A stretch of DNA of 64,000 nt from an uncultured beta proteobacterium (GTDB taxonomy: Bacteria > Pseudomonadota > Gammaproteobacteria > Burkholderiales > Burkholderiaceae), in assembly GCA_903889595.1 (NCBI GenBank), contig CAISYI010000265.1, positions 31,408-95,407 on the forward strand, read 5' to 3'. Of the stretch, positions 56,234 to 64,000 are shown one piece after another. The notes beneath the pieces are model-generated. The model had not been told where the DNA came from. It worked only from the letters and a program-made list of their open reading frames with translations, and searched no databases. The position numbers and the translations under genes are program-made. How positions within the stretch are numbered: position 1 is the stretch's first letter; each line of letters begins with the position of its first letter.

Positions 56234-56908
56234 ATGAATAACTCATACATCTCAGCAATACATCTTGCTAAGGAAGTAAAACAGGGAACTGGAAAAATTG
56301 AAATTCTCAAGGATATCAATTTAGAAATATTGCCAGGAGAGAAAATCGCTTTTTTAGGAAGTTCTGGATCGGGTAAAACAACCTTACTTAGTATTTTAGC
56401 GGGTTTAGACTCTGACTATACTGGTGAAGTAAGGTTATTTGGGAAATTACTCTCTGATTTGAATGAGGATGAGAGAGCCAATCTAAGAAAAAATCGAGTA
56501 GGTTTTTTGTTTCAAAACTTTTTACTTATTCCTGAGTTAAACGTTTTAGAAAATGTACTATTACCAATTGAAATTGGTGGGAAATTAAATAGCGATTTTG
56601 AAAATAAAGCTAAATTATTGATTGATAAAGTTGGTCTGGGTAATAGAATAAAAGCCTACCCAAATACCTTGTCTGGTGGAGAACAACAAAGAGTTGCTTT
56701 AGCTAGAGCCTTTATTAATGATCCAGAAATATTATTTGTTGATGAGCCAACAGGTAGTCTTGATGAAAAAAATGGCAGTGTTGTAACGGATTTATTATTT
56801 CAGTTAAATGAGAAATTCAAAACAACGATTATTTTAGTAACCCATGATCTTAATTTGGCAAAACAATGTGACAGGGTTTTGCAATTAAATAGTGGTACAT
56901 TAGAATAA
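56234..56908 (+). CDS. ABC transporter ATP-binding protein (YbbA/LolD type)
   Basis: This 224-residue nucleotide-binding domain has Walker A GSSGSGKTTLLSILAG, signature LSGGEQQRVALARAF and Walker B ILFVDEPTGSLDEKNG. It belongs to the MacB/LolD/YbbA group, whose ATPases normally pair with a FtsX-like permease. In E. coli the ybbA gene is followed by ybbP; here the next gene is a secreted repeat protein and no permease is seen, so its membrane partner must be elsewhere or absent. The tesA-divergent position supports ybbA. Confidence 0.9.
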   Translation: MNNSYISAIHLAKEVKQGTGKIEILKDINLEILPGEKIAFLGSSGSGKTTLLSILAGLDSDYTGEVRLFGKLLSDLNEDERANLRKNRVGFLFQNFLLIPELNVLENVLLPIEIGGKLNSDFENKAKLLIDKVGLGNRIKAYPNTLSGGEQQRVALARAFINDPEILFVDEPTGSLDEKNGSVVTDLLFQLNEKFKTTIILVTHDLNLAKQCDRVLQLNSGTLE

Positions 56909-56942
56909 ATAAATATAATTTTTACCTTAATTATGGAGATTT

Positions 56943-58022
56943 ATGATGAAAAGTTTTTCAGCTTTAATACTCTCACTCTTTTTATTGACCCAACCTTTAC
57001 AAAGTTTTGCTCAGGCAACAACTGCAAGTTCAGGTTCTGAATCAACAGTAGCTGATAAAAAAGAAACTGCTGCAGAACGTAAGGCTAGATTGGCTGAAGA
57101 GAAAAAGGCTAAATTAGAGGCAACATCCTCCGCTAAAGATGATAAACCACCAAAAGAAACTGCTGCACAAAAGAAAGAGCGTTTAGCAGAAGAAAAGAAA
57201 GCAAAAGCGGCAGATAAAGCAGCTGTGCCAGCAGCCGATGTAAAAGCTGAAAAACCAGCTAAAGAGACTTCTGCACAAAAGAAAGAGCGTCTAGCCGAAG
57301 AAAAGAAAGCTCAAGCTGCTGATAAAGCAACTGTGCCGGCAGCCGATGTTAAAGCTGAAAAGCCACCAAAAGAAACTGCCGCTCAAAAGAAAGAGCGTCT
57401 AGCCGAAGAAAAGAAAACTCAAGCTGCTGATAAAGCAGTTGTGCCAGCAGCCGACGTTAAAGCTGAAAAGCCACCAAAAGAAACTGCTGCTCAAAAGAAA
57501 GAGCGTTTAGCCGAAGAAAAGAAAGCTCAAACTACTGATCAAGCAACTGTGCCAGCAGCCGATACCAAAGCTGAAAAGCCGACTAAAGAAACTGCCGCTC
57601 AAAAGAAAGAGCGTCTAGCCGAAGAAAAGAAAGCACAAGCTGCTGATAAAGCAACTGTGCCAGCAGCAGATGTAAAAGCTGAAAAGCCACCAAAAGAAAC
57701 TGCTGCTCAAAAGAAAGAGCGTTTAGCAGAAGAAAAGAAAGCTCAAGTTGAAGAGAAGCCATTACCAAAAGGGACAACTTCTTCGAAATCAAACGAAGTA
57801 GAGAAAAAAGTGACTGCACAGCCGAAGGGTAAAGCAGCAGCTGAAGGTGCCGCCGCAAGAAGAGAAATTGGTGAGCCGGTACCTGGTCCAAAGGACTTAG
57901 ATAAAAATGGTAAGCAATTGACTTCTCAGAATTTAAAAATGAGAGAGTGTTCAAAAATGGGCGCTGGTAGAGTTAAAGCTGATTTCTCAGAGTTTATGAG
58001 TGAGTGTTTGAAAAAAGATTAA
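56943..58022 (+). CDS. Secreted Lys/Ala-rich repeat protein with PsiF-like C-terminus
   Basis: This 359-residue protein has a signal peptide (SALILSLFLLTQPLQSFAQA). Residues about 70-266 consist of five and a half tandem 36-residue repeats (KETAAQKKERLAEEKK then AADKATVPAADVKAEKP variants), preceded by a degenerate first unit. They are highly charged, probably alpha-helical or coiled-coil. The C-terminal about 30 residues, LKMRECSKMGAGRVKADFSEFMSECLKK, resemble one PsiF repeat with its two Cys. It precedes lemA by 50 bp, in the same direction. Function is unknown; it may be a periplasmic spacer or polyanion-binding protein. Confidence 0.8.
   Translation: MMKSFSALILSLFLLTQPLQSFAQATTASSGSESTVADKKETAAERKARLAEEKKAKLEATSSAKDDKPPKETAAQKKERLAEEKKAKAADKAAVPAADVKAEKPAKETSAQKKERLAEEKKAQAADKATVPAADVKAEKPPKETAAQKKERLAEEKKTQAADKAVVPAADVKAEKPPKETAAQKKERLAEEKKAQTTDQATVPAADTKAEKPTKETAAQKKERLAEEKKAQAADKATVPAADVKAEKPPKETAAQKKERLAEEKKAQVEEKPLPKGTTSSKSNEVEKKVTAQPKGKAAAEGAAARREIGEPVPGPKDLDKNGKQLTSQNLKMRECSKMGAGRVKADFSEFMSECLKKD
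57150..57741 (+). repeat. Tandem 108-bp coding repeat
   Basis: Unit starts at 57150, 57258, 57366, 57474, 57582 and 57690 (last one partial) are exactly 108 bp apart and in frame. Units differ mainly at silent and Ala/Thr/Val positions. Such arrays change length readily by slippage or recombination. Confidence 0.93.
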
Positions 58023-58072
58023 TCGAGTAGAGTTTTACTAAATTAACGAAAACTTTTAAAAAGGAAAATAGG

Positions 58073-58681
58073 ATGAAATTGATTCAAATTGCTCGTACTG
58101 CATTGGTAACTTTATTCATGACCTCTGTTTTATCAGGCTGTGGCTACAATAGTTTTCAATCTTCTGATGAACAAATCAAAGCTGATTGGGCTGAAGTAAT
58201 TAATCAGTATCAAAGAAGATCTGACTTGATCCCAAATTTAGTCAATACTGTCAAAGGTTATGCTACACAGGAAAAGGATGTCTTGACTCAGGTGACAGAA
58301 GCAAGAGCTAAGGTTGGCACTATTCAAGCAAGTCCTGAACTCGTGAATGACCCAGAAGCTTTCAAGAAATTCTTATCAGCTCAAAACGAGTTAAAAGGTA
58401 GTTTGTCACGCCTGATGGTAGTTTCTGAAAACTATCCACAATTAAAATCAGATGCGAATTTTAGAGATCTTTCAGCACAATTAGAAGGTACTGAAAACCG
58501 TATTACTGTTGCCAGAAATCGTTATATCAAGTCTGTTCAAGAATATAACGTTAATGTCAGGACATTTCCGAATAATTTGACTGCAATGATTTTTGGTTAC
58601 AAAGCTAAACCAAATTTTACGGTTGAAAACGAAGCTGCGATATCCAAAGCCCCAACTGTTGACTTTAATTCTTCTAAGTAA
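58073..58681 (+). CDS. lemA: LemA-family lipoprotein
   Basis: This 202-residue protein has a lipobox LSGC at about residue 23, so it is probably lipid-anchored. The LemA core follows: SSDEQIKADWAEVINQYQRRSDLIPNLVNTVKGYATQEKDVLTQVTEARAKVG, then NELKGSLSRLMVVSENYPQLKSDANFRDLSAQLEGTENRITVARNRYIKSVQEYN, and FPNNLTAMIFGYKAKP. LemA genes commonly precede TPM-domain genes, as here; the pair's role in the envelope is not established. GGAAAATAGG lies before the start. Confidence 0.95.
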   Translation: MKLIQIARTALVTLFMTSVLSGCGYNSFQSSDEQIKADWAEVINQYQRRSDLIPNLVNTVKGYATQEKDVLTQVTEARAKVGTIQASPELVNDPEAFKKFLSAQNELKGSLSRLMVVSENYPQLKSDANFRDLSAQLEGTENRITVARNRYIKSVQEYNVNVRTFPNNLTAMIFGYKAKPNFTVENEAAISKAPTVDFNSSK

Positions 58682-58684
58682 TCA

Positions 58685-59581
58685 ATGAATAACACCTTGG
58701 TAGCGTCTGTTTTTTCAAAATGGACGCTCCTTCTCGTTTTATTCTTTTCCACATTGGTTTGTAGTAGTAAAACGAATGATCCTGTGGATGGTCTTATTGC
58801 AGTTCCGCCTCTAACAAGTTTAGTAACGGACTTAACTAATACTTTAACGCTTGAACAAAAAAGTAGCCTAGAAAATCAATTAAATGCTTACGAAAAGACT
58901 CGCGGAACTCAAATTGCTGTATTAATTATTCCAACAACCCAACCAGAAGTAATCGAGCAATTTTCTATTAGAGTAGTGGATCAATGGAAACTTGGGCGTA
59001 AGAAAGTTGATGATGGTCTTTTACTGATTATTGCCAAGGATGATAGAAAGTTCCGATTTGAAGTTGGGTATGGATTGGAAGGTGCCCTCACTGATGTGAC
59101 AACAAAAAGGATCATTAGTGAAATTATGACTCCCTACTTTAAGCAAGGGATGTTTTACGAAGGTATCATTTCTGGGCTTGCAAAATCAATTCAAATTATT
59201 AATGGTGAGGCTTTACCACCTCCGTCAAATACATCATCCGTAAATTCTCAAAAAGATGGTTTTGAAGGTGTATTGATGATTGCATTTATGGTGGCAATTT
59301 TTGTTGGAACTATTTTGAAAAAGCTTCTAGGTAATTTGCTAGGCGGTGGTCTAACAGCTGGTATTACTGGTGCTTTAGCTTGGTTCATTACCGGTACTTT
59401 AGGAATTGCAATTATTGCAGCTGTGATTGGATTTTTTGCAACCTTACTTGGCGGCCTGGGTGGTCGAAGTATCGGTGGTTTCGGTGGTTATGGTGGTGGC
59501 GGTGGTTTTGGCGGAGGTGGCGGTTTTGGTGGAGGAATGGGAGGCGGTTTTGGTGGCGGTGGTTCTTCGGGGAGTTGGTAA
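58685..59581 (+). CDS. TPM-domain (YgcG-like) envelope protein with Gly-rich tail
   Basis: This 298-residue protein has a hydrophobic export signal (residues about 13-28). The TPM domain (about 45-170) contains VTDLTNTLTLEQKSSLENQLNAYEKTRGTQIAVLIIPTT, DDGLLLIIAKDDRKFRFEVGYGLEGALTD and PYFKQGMFYEGI. Two hydrophobic segments follow (about 198-260). It ends in a Gly-rich stretch (GGYGGGGGFGGGGGF-type) closing with GSSGSW, typical of YgcG proteins. It sits in an operon lemA / TPM / second TPM, with a 3-bp gap after lemA and overlap with the next start (TAATG). Confidence 0.93.
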   Translation: MNNTLVASVFSKWTLLLVLFFSTLVCSSKTNDPVDGLIAVPPLTSLVTDLTNTLTLEQKSSLENQLNAYEKTRGTQIAVLIIPTTQPEVIEQFSIRVVDQWKLGRKKVDDGLLLIIAKDDRKFRFEVGYGLEGALTDVTTKRIISEIMTPYFKQGMFYEGIISGLAKSIQIINGEALPPPSNTSSVNSQKDGFEGVLMIAFMVAIFVGTILKKLLGNLLGGGLTAGITGALAWFITGTLGIAIIAAVIGFFATLLGGLGGRSIGGFGGYGGGGGFGGGGGFGGGMGGGFGGGGSSGSW

Positions 59582-60081
59582 TGGTTAATTTTTCACGCTT
59601 ATTCAAACATTTATTTGCTACCAGTAGACAAACCAAGAAGCATTTTCCTGTTTCAGCACTTCAACAGATTGAAGCTAGAATTGCAAAAAGTGAAGTGGGT
59701 CATTCAGGTCAAATTCGAGTAGTCATTGAAACCACCTTATCTCCCTATGCAATTTGGCATCAACAATCTAGCCGCGAAAGATCCATCGAAGTATTTTCTC
59801 TTCAGAAAATATGGGATACAGAAAATAATAACGGTGTTTTAATCTATTTATTGATGGCTGACCATGCTTTTGAAATTATTGCTGATAGGGGTGTTCATCA
59901 AAAGGTAGGAGATGAGTTCTGGAATAATGTGTGTAAAAGGATGGAAATTCACTTAAAAAATGGTGATTTTCATGCAGGTGTCCTAGAGGGCATTGAAGAA
60001 ATTGATCAAATCCTTCGTAAATTTTATCCTGCCACAATCATTACTCCTAATGAACTTTCTGATAAACCAGTCTTAATTTAA
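59581..60081 (+). CDS. Second TPM-domain protein, no export signal
   Basis: This 166-residue protein resembles the TPM fold (FPVSALQQIEARIAKSEVGHSGQIRVVIETT, then NNNGVLIYLLMADHAFEIIADRGVHQKVGDEFWNNVC). It lacks a signal peptide and Gly tail. The start ATG at 59581 shares its A with the stop of the previous gene, so translation is coupled. A frame open from 59380 is just the shifted reading of the Gly-rich codons. It is probably a cytoplasmic or loosely associated partner in the LemA/TPM module. Confidence 0.85.
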   Translation: MVNFSRLFKHLFATSRQTKKHFPVSALQQIEARIAKSEVGHSGQIRVVIETTLSPYAIWHQQSSRERSIEVFSLQKIWDTENNNGVLIYLLMADHAFEIIADRGVHQKVGDEFWNNVCKRMEIHLKNGDFHAGVLEGIEEIDQILRKFYPATIITPNELSDKPVLI

Positions 60082-60102
60082 ACTTTTACTTGGCGCATTT
60101 CG

Positions 60103-60117
60103 TATAATTACAAAATG
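60103..60117 (+). promoter_or_regulatory. purL promoter giving a likely leaderless transcript
   Basis: A perfect TATAAT at 60103-60108 ends 6 bp before the ATG at 60115, where transcription should start. No -35 with good spacing is obvious and no ribosome-binding site fits. The mRNA would begin at or next to AUG. Confidence 0.5.
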
Positions 60118-63100
60118 CCTAAATTTCATCACTTGCCCGGAGCTATTGCTCTATCTAACTTTAGAAAAATCCAGCTTTTGGAGTCTTTTAAAGCAAATCA
60201 ATTACCGATTAAATCAATCGAAACTCAATATCAGTTCTTTATTTGGACTGATGAGGATGCTTCCAACGACACCTTAAACCAATTTAAGAGTTTATTAAAA
60301 TGTCCGAGAGATGAAGTTGTAGCAAAAAACAAAAAACAAAAGTCGTTTTTTGTTACCCCAAGACTTGGGACTATTTCTCCGTGGGCAAGCAAAGCGACTG
60401 ATATCGCAAAAATTTGTCATCTCAATCCACTTCGTTTAGAAAGAGGTATTTGCTATACCTACGAGTCTAATAAAGAACTAACGAATGAACAGTTGATAAG
60501 TTTGTATCGTTTGACTCATGACCGCATGACAGAATCGGTTTTTGAGGACTTTTCCCAAATAGAGAACTTGTACCAGGTTTTACCAGATAAGCCCTTTAAT
60601 GAAGTTGCGTTATTTACTGAAGGTAAAGAAGCCTTAATTAAAGCAAATATAGACTTAGGACTTGCATTATCTGCTGATGAAATTGATTATTTAGAAGATA
60701 ATTTCAAACTCTTAAAAAGAAATCCAACAGATGTTGAACTCATCATGTTTGCTCAAGCAAATAGTGAGCATTGTCGGCATAAAATTTTCAATGCTAGCTG
60801 GACCATTGATGGTGTTCAACAGGAAAAATCCTTGTTTAGCATGATTCGTAATACTCATCAATTGCATCCGACTGGGACAATTGTTGCCTATTCTGATAAT
60901 TCCGCAATTATGGAGGGTGTTGAAAGTCAGGTTTATTCCCCAAATCCAGTAACAAAAGTTTATGAAGAAAAAACGCGTCTAATTCATACCTTAATGAAGG
61001 TAGAGACGCATAATCATCCAACGGCTATTTCTCCCTTTCCAGGTGCTTCAACAGGTGCTGGTGGTGAAATTCGAGATGAAGGCGCTACAGGTATTGGTGG
61101 TCGACCCAAAGCAGGTTTAACAGGTTTCTCTGTCTCTAATTTACAAATCCCTAACTTTACTAATGCATGGGAGCTACCAGCTTTTGGTAAACCAGACTTA
61201 ATTGCTAACCCACTCGAGATCATGATTAGTGGTCCTATCGGGGGTGCAGCATTCAACAATGAGTTTGGTAGACCAATCCTCGGTGGTTATTTTAGAGTAT
61301 TCGAACAAACGATTCAGGGCAAAAGATGGGGCTACCATAAGCCAATCATGATTGCTGGTGGGATTGGTTCAATTGATGATATTCATACCCATAAAAAAGA
61401 AATAAAGAGTGGTGATTTATTTATTCAATTAGGTGGTCCAGGAATGAAAATCGGCATGGGCGGAGGTGCAGCAAGCTCCATGACTACAGGTACGAATGCA
61501 AGTGATTTAGATTTTAACTCTGTGCAACGAGGTAATCCAGAAATTGAGCGTCGTGCTCAAGAAGTAATTAACTCCTGTATTCACATGGGCGAAAATAATC
61601 CGATTATTTCCATCCATGATGTGGGTGCTGGCGGCTTATCGAATGCTTTCCCTGAACTGGCAGATGGTGCAGGGCTTGGAGCTATTTTTGATATGCGTCA
61701 GATTCCAATGGAAGAGACTGGCTTAAGTCCTGCTGAAATGTGGTGTAATGAATCTCAAGAGCGTTATGTCTTAGCAATAAAAGAAGAGAGCCTTGCCCTT
61801 TTTTCAGAAATTTGCGCTAGAGAACGCTGTCCATTTGCCGTTGTAGGTAAAACTACCCAAGAACGACAATTACTCCTGAAAGATACTAAATATCAATCAT
61901 CAGATAGTCAGTTCACCCCGATTAATATTCCAATGGAAGTCCTATTGGGCAAACCCCCTTTGACCCACCGAGATGTAAAGTCTCAAATCATCCCGCAAAA
62001 CTCTACGGATTGGAGTATGGTTTCTTTAGGTGATGCGGTTAATTCTGTCATTTCTCATCCTACCGTTGCAAGTAAATCTTTTTTAATCACCATTGGAGAT
62101 AGATCGGTGGGGGGGTTAACACATCGTGATCAAATGGTAGGTCCTTGGCAAGTTCCTGTGGCCGATTGTGCCGTTACGATGATGGATTATCAAGGCTATA
62201 AAGGTGAAGCGATGGCAATGGGGGAAAGATCTCCTATCGCCATTTACAACTCCGCAGCGGCAGCAAGAATGGCAGTGAGTGAGGCTGTAACTAATATATT
62301 TAGCTCTGACATAGCCGAAATTTCTGATTTGAAGCTTTCTGCCAATTGGATGGCCGCCTGCGGTACGGATGGGGAAGATGTTAAATTATATGAGGCAGTT
62401 AAAGCTGTTGGTATGGAGCTTTGTCCAGCCTTAGGTATATCAATACCAGTTGGTAAAGACTCTTTGTCGATGCGTTCACAATGGCAAGCTGATGATCAAA
62501 AAAAGAGCGTAACTTCTCCTGTATCACTCATTATTTCAGCCTTTGCACCCGTTTCAGACGTTCGTAAAACGTTAACGCCTTTATTGCACAAGAATCCAGA
62601 TACTGAATTGATCTTTATCGATTTAGGACTACAAGAAAATCGAATGGGTGGAAGTGTTCTTTCTCAAATTACAAATCAAGAGGAAACAAATTGTCCAGAT
62701 TTGGCTTCTCCAGATTTATTAATTCGGTTTACCAAAGCTGTTACGGCCTTAAAAAATGAGCAGTTAATCTTGGCCTATCATGATCGTTCTGATGGGGGTT
62801 TATTCGCTTCCCTTTGCGAAATGGCCTTTTGTTCAAGAGTAGGTTTATCAATCAATATTGATTTACTTGTAATGGAAAAAGGTCACGAATCAGATTATGG
62901 TGATGCCAAGAATTGGGCTTCACAGATTTCTGGCCGTCGTGATGAGAGTACCATCAAAGCTTTATTTAACGAAGAATTAGGTGTGGTAATTCAGATTAAT
63001 CGTCAACAACGTGATCAAGTATTTTCACAATTACGTCAATTTGGCTTAAGTGCTAACTCCCATGTTATTGCAAAGATAAATACATCAGATGCAATTGAAA

Positions 63101-64000
63101 TTTGGCGTGATGCAAAAATCATTTTCCAAAAACCTCGCGTTGAATTACAAACTCTTTGGGAACAAAATAGCTCGATCATTGCATCTCTCAGGGACAATCC
63201 TGAGTGTGCAGCCTCAGAGAAAAATATCGTGAATGATCGCACTGATCCTGGTATCTCTCCGATCCTTACATTTGATCCAAATGAGAATCCAGCAGCACCT
63301 TACTTGTCCTTGAATTTAAAACCAAAGGTTGCTATTTTAAGAGAGCAGGGAGTTAACTCTCATATCGAAATGGCAAGAGCAGTCAGCTTAGCTGGCTTTG
63401 ATTCGGTTGATGTCCACATGACAGACTTAATCTCAGGTCGTTTAGGTTTGGACCAATTCCAAGGATTTATCGCTTGTGGAGGTTTTAGCTACGGGGATGT
63501 ATTGGGAGCAGGTGAGGGTTGGGCAAGTACGATTTTGTTTAATCCAAGTTTAAGAGATTCGTTTGAATCCTTTTTTAATCAAAGTGAAACCTTTGCTCTT
63601 GGGGTTTGCAATGGTTGCCAAATGATGAGTAATTTGTCACCTATCATTCCAGGATCTGAGGCCTGGCCGAAATTTACGCGTAACGTTTCAGAGCAATACG
63701 AATCACGTTTAGTCCAAGTTGAAATTCTTGAATCGAAGAGTCTCTTTTTCTCAGGCATGGCTGGAAGTCAATTACCAATCGTTGTTGCCCATGGAGAGGG
63801 GTATGCCAATTTTAGTGAAAAAGGGTCATTACAAAGCCTGAAAGATCAAAAACTAATGACAATGCGTTATGTTGATCACAACGGTAAGCCAACACAGACT
63901 TACCCATTAAACCCCAATGGTTCTGTGGATGGGATCACAGGCGTAACATCAGTTAATGGTAGATTTTCAATCCTAATGCCACATCCTGAGCGAGTTTTCA
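60115..64000 (+). CDS. purL: Phosphoribosylformylglycinamidine synthase, 3' end outside window
   Basis: This large single-chain PurL converts FGAR and glutamine to FGAM in purine synthesis. It is open for 1295 codons to the window edge; relatives are about 1300-1350 residues, so only a few dozen are missing. Domains in order: N-terminal PurS-like part, linker ([19 protein letters not shown]), two FGAM-synthase cores ([54 protein letters not shown]) and a C-terminal glutaminase with C1165 (GVCNGCQMM), H1290 and E1292 (MPHPERV). All catalytic residues are present within the window. Confidence 0.96.
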   Translation, partial: MPKFHHLPGAIALSNFRKIQLLESFKANQLPIKSIETQYQFFIWTDEDASNDTLNQFKSLLKCPRDEVVAKNKKQKSFFVTPRLGTISPWASKATDIAKICHLNPLRLERGICYTYESNKELTNEQLISLYRLTHDRMTESVFEDFSQIENLYQVLPDKPFNEVALFTEGKEALIKANIDLGLALSADEIDYLEDNFKLLKRNPTDVELIMFAQANSEHCRHKIFNASWTIDGVQQEKSLFSMIRNTHQLHPTGTIVAYSDNSAIMEGVESQVYSPNPVTKVYEEKTRLIHTLMKVETHNHPTAISPFPGASTGAGGEIRDEGATGIGGRPKAGLTGFSVSNLQIPNFTNAWELPAFGKPDLIANPLEIMISGPIGGAAFNNEFGRPILGGYFRVFEQTIQGKRWGYHKPIMIAGGIGSIDDIHTHKKEIKSGDLFIQLGGPGMKIGMGGGAASSMTTGTNASDLDFNSVQRGNPEIERRAQEVINSCIHMGENNPIISIHDVGAGGLSNAFPELADGAGLGAIFDMRQIPMEETGLSPAEMWCNESQERYVLAIKEESLALFSEICARERCPFAVVGKTTQERQLLLKDTKYQSSDSQFTPINIPMEVLLGKPPLTHRDVKSQIIPQNSTDWSMVSLGDAVNSVISHPTVASKSFLITIGDRSVGGLTHRDQMVGPWQVPVADCAVTMMDYQGYKGEAMAMGERSPIAIYNSAAAARMAVSEAVTNIFSSDIAEISDLKLSANWMAACGTDGEDVKLYEAVKAVGMELCPALGISIPVGKDSLSMRSQWQADDQKKSVTSPVSLIISAFAPVSDVRKTLTPLLHKNPDTELIFIDLGLQENRMGGSVLSQITNQEETNCPDLASPDLLIRFTKAVTALKNEQLILAYHDRSDGGLFASLCEMAFCSRVGLSINIDLLVMEKGHESDYGDAKNWASQISGRRDESTIKALFNEELGVVIQINRQQRDQVFSQLRQFGLSANSHVIAKINTSDAIEIWRDAKIIFQKPRVELQTLWEQNSSIIASLRDNPECAASEKNIVNDRTDPGISPILTFDPNENPAAPYLSLNLKPKVAILREQGVNSHIEMARAVSLAGFDSVDVHMTDLISGRLGLDQFQGFIACGGFSYGDVLGAGEGWASTILFNPSLRDSFESFFNQSETFALGVCNGCQMMSNLSPIIPGSEAWPKFTRNVSEQYESRLVQVEILESKSLFFSGMAGSQLPIVVAHGEGYANFSEKGSLQSLKDQKLMTMRYVDHNGKPTQTYPLNPNGSVDGITGVTSVNGRFSILMPHPERVF

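Noticed and set aside
57150..57741. CRISPR-like repeat array
   Set aside because: Unit starts are 108 bp apart, in frame and coding, with no unique spacers.
57583..57954. 123-residue minus-strand frame over the repeat gene
   Set aside because: It is the antisense reading of the Lys/Ala-rich repeats and has no ribosome-binding site or recognisable domain.
59380..59580. Upstream extension of the second TPM gene
   Set aside because: It is the shifted frame of the Gly-rich tail and gives Trp/Arg-rich sequence. The ATG at 59581 gives the conserved protein.

Overview
This window looks like part of the chromosome of an AT-rich betaproteobacterium of the order Burkholderiales, probably close to Polynucleobacter and other streamlined freshwater lineages. 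Three things point there: Bug/TctC periplasmic receptors, a phaC-phaB-phaR set, and the beta-type ParC active-site region ([12 protein letters not shown]). The taxonomy is inference from gene content. The window holds no insertion sequences, phage genes, CRISPR arrays or rRNA genes, and four tRNA genes (Asn, Arg, Leu, Val).

Layout. Positions 81-6084 are on the minus strand: a sensor kinase / GGDEF-EAL regulator pair, a stand-alone BcsD-like cellulose synthase subunit and a GNAT acetyltransferase. At 6.1-8.7 kb, after tRNA-Asn, a GntR/UTRA repressor is divergent from a VOC enzyme and a Bug binding protein, with a 32-bp perfect palindrome over the intervening promoter. At 8.9-11.1 kb are a small beta-barrel, a DUF4743-type Nudix hydrolase and a 685-bp gap. 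That gap holds two structured direct repeats 128 bp apart, two inverted perfect DnaA boxes and tRNA-Arg. At 11.1-19.7 kb are parE-parC, RidA, a MoxR/VWA pair and two small cytochromes c. At 19.1-28.8 kb an FCD regulator is divergent from a propionyl-CoA / methylmalonyl-CoA operon (mutase, MeaB, carboxylase subunits, VOC protein), followed by malate synthase. At 28.8-35.9 kb are tsaB-rimI-holD-like, lplT, alr, bamD, rluD and pgeF.

At 36-41.9 kb is polyhydroxyalkanoate metabolism (phaC, phaB, phaR, then rimO and a thiolase). At 41.9-47.8 kb are serB-mfd, a fused ispDF and tRNA-Leu. At 47.9-55.6 kb is the protein-quality-control block tig-clpP-clpX-lon, tRNA-Val and a shortened PpiD-like foldase. 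At 55.6-60.1 kb are tesA, an ABC ATPase without a visible permease, a repeat-rich PsiF-tailed secreted protein, lemA and two TPM-domain genes. purL starts at 60115 and runs off the right edge.

How the genes work together. The first block couples a membrane sensor to c-di-GMP turnover beside a cellulose-type protein. The methylmalonyl block turns propionyl-CoA into succinyl-CoA. The pha block stores surplus acyl-CoA as polyester. The clp/lon/tig block handles folding and proteolysis.

The most unusual items are the tandem structured repeats with the DnaA-box palindrome upstream of the Nudix gene, the PpiD homologue that seems to lack its parvulin domain, the orphan BcsD, the ispDF fusion and the 36-residue repeat protein. 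No complete, clearly undescribed multi-gene system is evident. The repeat/DnaA-box gap is the best candidate for something new.
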